This document shows, one piece after another, positions 14,896 through 20,816 of a DNA stretch of 20,816 nucleotides; the stretch's first letter is position 1, and each line of letters opens with the position of its first letter. The notes under the pieces are model-generated. The model had not been told where the DNA came from, made no database searches, and saw only the letters and a program-made list of their open reading frames with translations. The position numbers and the translations under genes were made by a program. The stretch is from HGM04593 sp045631905 (lineage in GTDB: Bacteria; Bacteroidota; Bacteroidia; Bacteroidales; Bacteroidaceae), in NCBI GenBank assembly GCA_045631905.1, contig JAZQVO010000036.1, forward strand, positions 1 through 20,816, in the 5' to 3' direction.

Positions 14896-15915
14896 ATGAG
14901 CACAGATTTTAATATTCGCGGCAAAAACAGCGACAAAGAATTTGAGAATGCTCTGCGACCGCTCTCTTTTTGCGATTTTAGCGGACAGGAGAAGGTGGTG
15001 AGCAATCTTAAAATATTTGTTCAGGCCGCAAAGATGCGTGGCGAGTCGCTCGACCACGTGTTGCTTCACGGCCCTCCGGGGCTTGGTAAAACCACGCTGA
15101 GTAATATTATTGCCAACGAGCTTGGCGTGGGATTCAAGGTTACCTCGGGCCCGGTGCTCGACAAGCCCGGCGACCTTGCCGGCATACTCACCTCGCTCGA
15201 GCCAAACGACGTGCTTTTCATCGACGAGATTCACCGCCTGTCGCCCATAGTCGAGGAGTACCTCTACTCGGCCATGGAGGACTACCGCATAGATATTCTC
15301 ATAGACAAAGGGCCGTCGGCACGTTCCATACAGATAGACCTCAGCCCCTTCACCCTTATTGGTGCAACAACCCGCAGCGGCCTGCTCACAGCTCCGCTCA
15401 GAGCCCGCTTCGGCATAAACATGCACCTCGAATATTACGACAGCAAAACGCTTGCCGGCATCATAGCTCGCTCGGCACAAATTCTGGGAGTTACGTTCGA
15501 CGAGGAGGCAGCCTATGAGATAGCCCGTCGCAGCCGTGGCACACCGCGTATAGCAAACGCTCTCTTGCGACGTGTGCGCGACTTTGCACAGGTTATGGGC
15601 AACGGACACATAAACAACTCTATTGCCAAAATGGCGTTGGAGGCGCTGAACATAGATAAATATGGCCTCGATGAGATAGACAACAAGATTCTTTGCACAA
15701 TTATAGACAAGTTCAAGGGAGGCCCGGTGGGTATAGGCACCATCGCCACCGCTTTGAGCGAAGATGCGGGCACGATAGAGGAGGTTTACGAGCCCTATCT
15801 CATTAAAGAGGGCTTTATTAAACGCACCCCCCGCGGTCGCGAAGTTACCGACCTTGCATACAAACACCTTGGTCGCAACCGATTCAACAACGGAGAACAA
15901 GGAACACTTTTTTAA
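14896..15915 (+). CDS. ruvB: Holliday junction branch-migration ATPase RuvB
   Basis: The 339-residue AAA+ motor of the RuvABC complex drives Holliday junction branch migration in recombinational repair. The Walker A motif is GPPGLGKTT (59-67) and Walker B is LFIDEIH (107-113). Sensor and arginine-finger segments follow (IGATTRSGLLTAPLRARFG), and the C-terminal winged-helix DNA-binding domain ends RTPRGREVTDLAYKHLG. Length is standard. ruvA and ruvC are not in the window. It is followed after 6 nt by a polysaccharide flippase gene, so the two probably share a transcript from the divergent promoter region. Confidence 0.98.
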   Translation: MSTDFNIRGKNSDKEFENALRPLSFCDFSGQEKVVSNLKIFVQAAKMRGESLDHVLLHGPPGLGKTTLSNIIANELGVGFKVTSGPVLDKPGDLAGILTSLEPNDVLFIDEIHRLSPIVEEYLYSAMEDYRIDILIDKGPSARSIQIDLSPFTLIGATTRSGLLTAPLRARFGINMHLEYYDSKTLAGIIARSAQILGVTFDEEAAYEIARRSRGTPRIANALLRRVRDFAQVMGNGHINNSIAKMALEALNIDKYGLDEIDNKILCTIIDKFKGGPVGIGTIATALSEDAGTIEEVYEPYLIKEGFIKRTPRGREVTDLAYKHLGRNRFNNGEQGTLF

Positions 15916-15921
15916 ACTACT

Positions 15922-17409
15922 ATGGGCAAACTGCAATCGCTTGCAAAAGACACTGTTATATACGGCCTCAGCAGTATAGTGGGCCGTTTTCTCAACTACC
16001 TTCTTGTACCACTCTACACCGCTAAGATGAGCGTGGAGAGTGGTAACTATGGTGTTGTCACAAACATTTACGCGTGGACAGCACTGTTACTCATGATACT
16101 CACCTTCGGGTTCGAGACCACATTCTTCCGCTTCGCAAGCAAGGAGGGCTCCGACATAAAAAAGACCTTCTCCATGTCGATGCAGGTAATAGGAACCCTG
16201 TGCGTTCTCTTTCTGCTTGGCATATTCACCTTTCTGCCTGCCGTGTCCGAGGCTTTGGGCTATGCCGAAAACCCCGAATTTGTGGGCATGATGGCCGTAG
16301 TTGTGGCATTAGATGCACTGCAAGCTATACCCTTCGGGCTTTTGAGGTTCCAAAAAAGGCCGATAAAATTTGCAGCCCTTAAATTGCTGAACATATTCAC
16401 AAACATCGCTCTCAACCTGTTTGTGTTCCTTCTGCTACCCGCTATATGCGAAAAATACCCCGATGTAATGGGCGGTTTTTACACACCGGGCAACCAAGCA
16501 TACTATGTTTTCCTTATTAACCTTGTGTGTACATCGTTCATAACATTCTTTTTTATACCCGAGCTACGCCTCTTCCGCTTCACGAACGACACAGCACTGT
16601 TGAAAAGCATGCTCAAGTACTCGTGGCCTCTGCTGTTGCTCGGTATTGCAGGTATCCTCAACCTCAACGCCGACAAAATAATATACACACAGCTTGTTCC
16701 CGGGCAGGAGGGCAAGGTGCAACTAAGCATCTACGGCGCATCGGTGAAGATTGCAGCCATAATGGCCATGCTCATGCAGGCGTTCCGCTATGCCTACGAA
16801 CCTTTTGTGTTCGGAAACAGCACCACCAAGAACAGCAAAGAGCTGAATGCCAAGGCTATGAAATATTTTATTGTAATAGCACTCATGGCGTTCCTCTGCG
16901 TGATGTTCTACATGGATATATTCAAGCACATGGTAAACAGCAGTTACTGGGAAGGGCTAAAAGTTGTGCCCATAGTAATGGCCGCGGAGGTATTCATGGG
17001 GGTATATTTCAACCTCTCCTTTTGGTATAAACTGAACGACGAGACCTACTGGGGTGCAATATTCTCGTTCATAGGTTGTGCCATACTTTTTGCCATAAAC
17101 ATTCTGTTTGTGCCCAAATACGGGTATATGGCTTGCGCTTGGGGCTCTTTTGCAGGATATTTCACAGCCATGACACTCTCATATATTGTGGGACAAAAAC
17201 GCAACCCCACCAACTACGATATTAAAGGGATACTCTGCTATGTGGCCCTCTTCGGCGTGCTCTACGGGGTTTCTGTAATGTTGCCCATAGAAAACACCGT
17301 TGCCAGAATGGGAGTAAACAGCGTGCTTTTGGCCTTGTTCGTTGCCTATTTTATAAAAAAAGACCTTCCACTCAACCAAATTCCTGTTATTAAAAGGTTT
17401 ATTAAGTAA
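15922..17409 (+). CDS. Polysaccharide biosynthesis (Wzx/MATE-like) flippase
   Basis: The 495-residue integral membrane protein has about 12-14 hydrophobic helices along its whole length. The N-terminal pattern KDTVIYGLSSIVGRFLNYLL followed by VPLYT and YGVVTNIYAWTALLL is typical of the MOP-superfamily polysaccharide transporters. These flip lipid-linked oligosaccharides from the cytoplasmic to the periplasmic leaflet. It resembles the chromosomal, capsule-independent members found next to ruvB in Bacteroidales rather than a member of a capsule locus. It could serve O-antigen, another glycan, or lipid II; substrate unknown. It starts 6 nt after ruvB and ends 62 nt before a bidirectional terminator. 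Confidence 0.9.
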   Translation: MGKLQSLAKDTVIYGLSSIVGRFLNYLLVPLYTAKMSVESGNYGVVTNIYAWTALLLMILTFGFETTFFRFASKEGSDIKKTFSMSMQVIGTLCVLFLLGIFTFLPAVSEALGYAENPEFVGMMAVVVALDALQAIPFGLLRFQKRPIKFAALKLLNIFTNIALNLFVFLLLPAICEKYPDVMGGFYTPGNQAYYVFLINLVCTSFITFFFIPELRLFRFTNDTALLKSMLKYSWPLLLLGIAGILNLNADKIIYTQLVPGQEGKVQLSIYGASVKIAAIMAMLMQAFRYAYEPFVFGNSTTKNSKELNAKAMKYFIVIALMAFLCVMFYMDIFKHMVNSSYWEGLKVVPIVMAAEVFMGVYFNLSFWYKLNDETYWGAIFSFIGCAILFAINILFVPKYGYMACAWGSFAGYFTAMTLSYIVGQKRNPTNYDIKGILCYVALFGVLYGVSVMLPIENTVARMGVNSVLLALFVAYFIKKDLPLNQIPVIKRFIK

Positions 17410-17471
17410 ATTGTTGCAATATTGCGAAAAAGCAAACCCACTCTATACAAATATCTCAATAGGGTGATAAA

Positions 17472-17507
17472 CTAAAAAAGATGATTCCTGCGAATCATCT
17501 TTTTTAG
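17472..17507. terminator. Bidirectional hairpin terminator between the flippase gene and tRNA
   Basis: A perfect 16-bp stem pairs 17472-17487 (CTAAAAAAGATGATTC) with 17492-17507, with a CTGC loop and A6/T6 flanks. It ends rightward transcription from ruvB and the flippase gene and leftward transcription of the tRNA, whose 3' end is immediately adjacent. Confidence 0.9.
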
Positions 17508-17581
17508 TAGCGAGACCCGGGATTGAACCGGGGACCTCATGATTATGAATCATGCGCTCTAACCAGCTGAGCTATCTCGCC
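17508..17581 (-). tRNA. tRNA-Met (anticodon CAU), probably elongator
   Basis: Read leftward, this is a full cloverleaf. The acceptor GGCGAGA pairs with TCTCGCT, with a G-U first pair. D arm and T arm are normal (GGTTCAATCC). The anticodon stem CATGA/TCATG closes the loop TTCATAA, giving CAU. The discriminator is A and CCA is not encoded. A first G-U pair is a pair, unlike the unpaired 1-72 position of initiator tRNAs, so this is not fMet. An isoleucine tRNA whose CAU is modified by TilS cannot be fully excluded by eye. Confidence 0.92.
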
Positions 17582-17597
17582 ATCACATTTTTGCGGT

Positions 17598-17630
17598 GCA
17601 AAGATAGTGCTATTTATTTGAATTTACAAA
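17598..17630 (-). promoter_or_regulatory. Promoter of the CAU tRNA
   Basis: On the minus strand TTTG (17630-17627), 20 nt, then TATCTTTGC (17606-17598) is a near-ideal Bacteroidota promoter. It ends 16 nt before the tRNA 5' end. Confidence 0.75.
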
Positions 17631-17785
17631 CATTTTGAACAAATTCATCGAAAAAATATTTTTTATTACAGATTTTCGTGATTCAGCAAGCCGGGGAAGG
17701 GGATTTTACCATCGCAGAAACAAAGGTTTTAGCAATATTAACATAATATAAAACAAAGAGGCTTGTTTTATTAAATAACATTTAC

Positions 17786-17816
17786 TATCTTGCAGAAGAT
17801 TAACAAAATAACTTTG
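17786..17816 (+). promoter_or_regulatory. Promoter region of the START-like gene
   Basis: Two candidate -7 boxes lie here: TATCTTGC (17786-17793), with TTG 20 nt upstream (17763-17765), and TAACTTTG (17809-17816), an exact TAnnTTTG without a good -33 box. Either would give a short leader before the ATG at 17842. Confidence 0.4.
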
Positions 17817-17841
17817 TTTTTACCATAATTCCATACGCCCT

Positions 17842-18222
17842 ATGAGCAAAGAGAAAATAAGCATCGAATACCCCATGAAAGGGAGCGCACCCATGATATG
17901 GAAATATATTGGCACGGCCGCAGGGTTATCGCCTTGGTTTGCCGACAAGGTTGAAGCTGTTGGAAAAACCTATATTTTCCGTTGGGGAAAAACCGAGGAG
18001 AGAATCGCTCATATAGTAAACCAAAGAAACGGTGTGTATGTTAAACTACGTTGGAACGACGAGGATATAAACACCTACTTTGAGATGAGAATAGCATACA
18101 ACGAGCTCACAAGAGAGCACACCCTTGTTATTACCGACTTTGCCGAGAAGGGAGAGGGTGATGAACAAAGAGATTTATGGGACTCGCAAATTGAAAACCT
18201 CAGGCGACAAAGCGGTATGTAA
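17842..18222 (+). CDS. START-like / SRPBCC domain protein
   Basis: The 126-residue soluble protein resembles the AHSA1-related START-like proteins common in this phylum. The opening KISIEYPMKGSAPMIWKYI, then GLSPWFADKV, matches the helix-grip fold start. FRWGKTEERIAHI, VYVKLRWNDED and TYFEMRI form the strands, and a C-terminal helix (QRDLWDSQIENLRRQ) closes the pocket. Such domains bind hydrophobic ligands or act as cochaperones, but no ligand is known here. It has its own promoter and is followed by a 21-bp hairpin, so it is probably monocistronic. It sits just before the LptF/LptG permease and ribBA. Confidence 0.85.
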   Translation: MSKEKISIEYPMKGSAPMIWKYIGTAAGLSPWFADKVEAVGKTYIFRWGKTEERIAHIVNQRNGVYVKLRWNDEDINTYFEMRIAYNELTREHTLVITDFAEKGEGDEQRDLWDSQIENLRRQSGM

Positions 18223-18242
18223 GAAAACAGCGAAACATTAAT

Positions 18243-18287
18243 AATTAATGCACCGCAAGCTATGCCATAGCTTGCGGTGCATTAATT
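18243..18287. terminator. 21-bp perfect hairpin after the START-like gene
   Basis: AATTAATGCACCGCAAGCTAT (18243-18263) pairs perfectly with 18267-18287 around a GCC loop. The stem carries a GC-rich core and AT-rich base. It starts 20 nt after the stop codon. The flank is ATTTCATA rather than a T run, so it may be a terminator or an mRNA-end stabiliser. Confidence 0.65.
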
Positions 18288-18403
18288 TCATACCCAACCA
18301 CGGCACCCCATTTCCCGGGCCCTTTTCGACCCTCGAAGAGAGAGAGCAGGAGCGGGTAAATAATAATTATATATAGCTATATATTAAAAATAAATAAATT
18401 TGT

Positions 18404-18434
18404 TTTGCAGTGCACAAGCCTTGCATTATCTTTG
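18404..18434 (+). promoter_or_regulatory. Consensus Bacteroidota promoter for the LptF/LptG-family gene
   Basis: TTTG (18404-18407), exactly 19 nt, then TATCTTTG (18427-18434) is a full match to both boxes of the Bacteroides sigma-70-type promoter. Transcription should start near 18441, giving a leader of about 90 nt. This rules out the in-frame ATG at 18410 as the translation start. Confidence 0.85.
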
Positions 18435-18532
18435 TAGGAGATAGATTGCGCTCATTGCAAAAACAAGGTTGGGCGTATTTACCCTTGCGACGCATAAATA
18501 ATAAAAAACACAGAGATTTAACACAACAGAAC

Positions 18533-20434
18533 ATGAGACTGCCTATAAAAAAACTCGACCTTTTCATTATCAAGAGCTTCACACAGCTTCTGGTAGGTAC
18601 ATTTTTTATATGTCTCTTTATTTTCATAATGCAGATGTTATGGAGATCGGTAGATGAATTTGTGGGCAAAGGTCTCGACTTTTCGATACTTGCACAATTT
18701 TTCTCGCTCTGCTCCATAGCCCTTGTAGCCGAAGCACTGCCCTTGGCTATACTGCTGGCATCGTTGATGACCTTTGGAAATTTTGGTGAGAGGTTGGAGT
18801 TGCTTGCCATGAAAGCCGCCGGAATACCGCTCATACGCATTATGTTACCCATCATGGTGCAGTGTATTATGCTTGGCGGAATATCATTTTACTTCCAGAA
18901 CGTGGTGAGCCCCTATGCTCAAATGAAGCTCTACACAATACTATACTCCATAAAACAGACATCGCCCGAGGTAGAGATACCCGAGGGGGTATTCTACGAC
19001 CAGATAGAGGGGTATAACCTATTCGTGCAGAAAAAGAACAAAGAGACCGGCATGCTCTACAAGGTGATGATTTATGACATGTCGTCAGGGTTTGAAAACG
19101 CTAACATACTTGTTGCCGACTCGGGAAGCATCGCCACCACACCCGACGAACACCACCTTATGTTGCAACTCTTTACAGGAGAGCAATTCTCGAACATCAC
19201 CGACCAGGGCGTAAACCGCAAGAACGTACCCTACCGTCGCGAAACGTTCCGTAAAAAGGTATTTGTTATCCCCATAGATGGTGGCTTCGACATGAAAGAC
19301 GGCTCTTTCCTTAAAGCAAACGCAAAGAGCCAGAACATGAAAGAGCTCGAAGAGTCGGTTGTGAAGATGACAGCCTACAACGACAGCATAGGCCGTAACA
19401 ACTGGAAAGGAGCCATGCGCACCACATTCAACATGAAGACCGAGATGAACGCGCAGGACACCACATACATGGAGAAAAGCAATATATTCTCGCTCAACAC
19501 CGACAGTATATACAACACAGCCACCGCCCTAAACAAGAAATTATGGAAAAAGGCACAGCTCACAAAAATAAAACAGCTGAAAGCCGACTATGAGATAAAA
19601 AACAATGTGATACACGGCCTCGACAAAGACCTGAACAAGCACAAAATAACCTGGTGGGACAAAATAACCCTGTCGCTTGCGTGTATAATATTCTTCTTCA
19701 TAGGTGCACCGCTTGGAGCCATAGTGAGAAAAGGAGGCTTGGGCTACCCCGTGCTTATATCGGTGGGAATATTCATAACCTACTACCTGCTCAACACATC
19801 GGCCTACAAGATGGCACGCGAGGGAGAGTGGCAAATATGGCTCGGCAGTTGGATGAGCACTCTTGTGCTTGCACCTCTCGGAGCACTATTCACATACCAG
19901 TCGAACAAAGACTCGGCAATATTCAACACCGATGCCTACAAAGAGTTCTTCCGCAACCTCTTAGGCATAAGCGAGAAGCGCAACGTCACACTGAAAGAGG
20001 TTGTGATAGAGGACCCCGACTATGGTAAAAACCACAAAACCCTCGAAGAACTGCACAGCGAGGTGAGACACTACAAAAAAGAGCATAAGCTAAAGAAACT
20101 ACCATCGTTGAAGCAGGTGTTCTTTGGCGAAGAGAACGACAAACTCACCGCTATTAACGAAAAACTCGAAAAACTTGTCGAGGAGATGGGTAACAGCCGA
20201 AACAAAAAGGTTATCATATACCTGAACATGTTCCCCGTGATGCAGGAAGATGCTGTAAAACCACCGTTTGAGAAAAGGTGGCTCAACATACTCTCGATGA
20301 TACTTATACCCATAGGTGTAATAATATATCTGAGAGCCATAAAACTTCGCTTCCGCTTGGTCAAAGACCTTGTAGCGATTGAACAAAATTCAAAGAAATT
20401 GATGGAAATAATAATTAAAGAAAAACTTATATAA
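18533..20434 (+). CDS. LptF/LptG-family (YjgP/YjgQ) permease with C-terminal extension
   Basis: The 633-residue inner-membrane protein of the lipopolysaccharide export ABC transporter works with LptB to extract LPS toward LptC and LptA. It starts KKLDLFIIKSFTQLL, as family members do. Three N-terminal helices (about 14-38, 55-80 and 100-122) with GERLELLAMKAAGIPL between them form the LptB-coupling region. A periplasmic beta-jellyroll follows, then three helices (about 380-470: SLACIIFFFIGAPLGAI, LISVGIFITYYLL, WMSTLVLAPLGALF). Unlike the ~360-residue enterobacterial proteins, it has a further ~165-residue charged segment and a seventh helix near 595-615. The start is set by the promoter. It is 6 nt before ribBA. 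Confidence 0.92.
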   Translation: MRLPIKKLDLFIIKSFTQLLVGTFFICLFIFIMQMLWRSVDEFVGKGLDFSILAQFFSLCSIALVAEALPLAILLASLMTFGNFGERLELLAMKAAGIPLIRIMLPIMVQCIMLGGISFYFQNVVSPYAQMKLYTILYSIKQTSPEVEIPEGVFYDQIEGYNLFVQKKNKETGMLYKVMIYDMSSGFENANILVADSGSIATTPDEHHLMLQLFTGEQFSNITDQGVNRKNVPYRRETFRKKVFVIPIDGGFDMKDGSFLKANAKSQNMKELEESVVKMTAYNDSIGRNNWKGAMRTTFNMKTEMNAQDTTYMEKSNIFSLNTDSIYNTATALNKKLWKKAQLTKIKQLKADYEIKNNVIHGLDKDLNKHKITWWDKITLSLACIIFFFIGAPLGAIVRKGGLGYPVLISVGIFITYYLLNTSAYKMAREGEWQIWLGSWMSTLVLAPLGALFTYQSNKDSAIFNTDAYKEFFRNLLGISEKRNVTLKEVVIEDPDYGKNHKTLEELHSEVRHYKKEHKLKKLPSLKQVFFGEENDKLTAINEKLEKLVEEMGNSRNKKVIIYLNMFPVMQEDAVKPPFEKRWLNILSMILIPIGVIIYLRAIKLRFRLVKDLVAIEQNSKKLMEIIIKEKLI

Positions 20435-20440
20435 CAATAC

Positions 20441-20816
20441 ATGGAAAATTTTAAACTGAGTTCTATTGAAGAGGCTGTAAAGGATTTTAAAGAGGGAAAA
20501 TTCGTTATAGTGGTAGACGATGAGGACCGTGAGAACGAAGGTGACTTTATTATAGCCGCAGAAAAAATAACCCCCGAAGCCGTGAACTTTATGCTGAAAA
20601 ACGGCCGAGGCGTGTTGTGCGTACCCATAACAATGTCGCGCTGCAAGGAGTTACAGCTTGACCCACAGGTAAGCGCAAACACAAGCCTGCTTGGAACACC
20701 CTTCACCGTTACGGTCGATAAAATAGAGGGTTGTTCGACAGGCGTTTCGGCATGCGACAGAGCCGCCACCATAAAAGCTCTTGCCGACCCCGCAAGCACA
20801 GCAGAAACATTTGCCC
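20441..20816 (+). CDS. ribBA: 3,4-dihydroxy-2-butanone-4-phosphate synthase, N-terminal part (probable RibBA), truncated by the window
   Basis: The first 125 residues match the RibB domain, which makes L-3,4-dihydroxy-2-butanone 4-phosphate from ribulose 5-phosphate for riboflavin synthesis. The acidic metal and substrate motif is DDEDRENEGDFI (26-37). NGRGVLCVPIT (54-64) and CSTGVSACDRAATIKALADP (98-117) are further family segments. In this phylum RibB is usually fused to GTP cyclohydrolase II, but that half lies outside the window, so fusion is inferred. It begins 6 nt after the permease stop. That leaves no room for an FMN riboswitch directly in front of it. Confidence 0.93.
   Translation, partial: MENFKLSSIEEAVKDFKEGKFVIVVDDEDRENEGDFIIAAEKITPEAVNFMLKNGRGVLCVPITMSRCKELQLDPQVSANTSLLGTPFTVTVDKIEGCSTGVSACDRAATIKALADPASTAETFA

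Larger units (their letters stand above)
18223..18532. other. Intergenic region between the START-like gene and the LptF/LptG gene
   Basis: This 310-nt stretch holds the 21-bp hairpin, a G+C-rich purine/pyrimidine-biased part (about 18300-18355), an AT palindrome centred on TATATAGCTATATA (about 18370-18384), and the promoter at 18404-18434. An in-frame extension of the permease from 18410 crosses the promoter and is not credible as coding. Confidence 0.6.

Noticed and set aside
14830..15936. 368-residue open frame on the minus strand
   Set aside because: It lies entirely opposite ruvB, whose product is unmistakable. Its composition (Cys, His and Val rich, no domain) is that of an antisense shadow in G+C-rich coding DNA.
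17508..17581. Initiator tRNA-fMet
   Set aside because: Position 1-72 can pair (G-U), and the anticodon stem lacks the three consecutive G-C pairs typical of initiators.
18410..18532. Upstream in-frame extension of the LptF/LptG gene
   Set aside because: It crosses a perfect TTTG-N19-TATCTTTG promoter and adds 41 residues with no family match; the protein family begins at the ATG at 18533.
20400..20441. FMN riboswitch before ribBA
   Set aside because: Only 6 nt separate the permease stop from the ribBA start, and no RFN-type structure is visible.
20071..20799. 242-residue minus-strand frame opposite the permease and ribBA
   Set aside because: Low-complexity Ser/Phe-rich translation typical of the reverse of Lys/Glu-rich coding; both plus-strand genes are well supported.
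1..20816. CRISPR array or insertion sequence
   Set aside because: No regularly spaced direct repeats, transposase-like ORF or paired terminal inverted repeats with target duplications were seen.

Overview
The window looks like a chromosome segment from a member of the Bacteroidota, most likely order Bacteroidales. The evidence is promoter style (TTTG, about 19 nt, then TAnnTTTG(C)), few Shine-Dalgarno sequences, and the families present: a single-chain SpmA-SpmB protein, a YbeY whose metal-binding end reads NDK, and a START-like protein beside an LptF/LptG permease and ribBA. I cannot name a genus. No CRISPR array, insertion sequence, integrase or rRNA was found. The densest unexplained structure is the restriction-modification (RM) cluster on the left and a four-hairpin intergenic block near 11.75-11.92 kb.

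Left end (1-3662): a tRNA-Asp(GUC) with its own terminator is followed by an AT-rich three-gene unit. It encodes two different D12-class (alpha) adenine methyltransferases and a 472-residue predicted restriction endonuclease that appears to carry two PD-(D/E)xK-like sites. The order M-M-R, with a 5-nt gap and then an 11-nt overlap, marks one operon. Base composition differs sharply from the flanks and suggests horizontal acquisition next to the tRNA. Two unlike adenine methylases suggest an asymmetric target.

Surface-glycan and housekeeping section (3663-11696): a LOG-family nucleotide-processing protein comes first, then a small cysteine-rich protein. A gmd-fcl pair (GDP-mannose to GDP-L-fucose) follows, ended by a strong hairpin terminator. 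Next are a VanZ-family membrane protein and a leftward run of prfB (RF2), a CYTH-domain protein and two acyltransferase-3 membrane proteins. The acyltransferases plausibly O-acylate cell-surface glycans, and one resembles the fucose-O-acetylase type, which would fit the nearby GDP-fucose genes. RF2 is read in one uninterrupted frame, without the usual programmed frameshift.

Middle and right (11697-20816): an M20 deacylase probably serving arginine biosynthesis (rightward) converges on a leftward spmAB-ybeY pair. Divergent from spmAB, back-to-back -7 elements within a 13-bp inverted repeat precede ruvB and a polysaccharide flippase. A 16-bp hairpin terminator lies between that flippase and a leftward tRNA with a CAU anticodon. 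The last section holds a START-like protein, a long LptF/LptG-family permease under a textbook Bacteroidales promoter, and the start of ribBA, which runs off the window.
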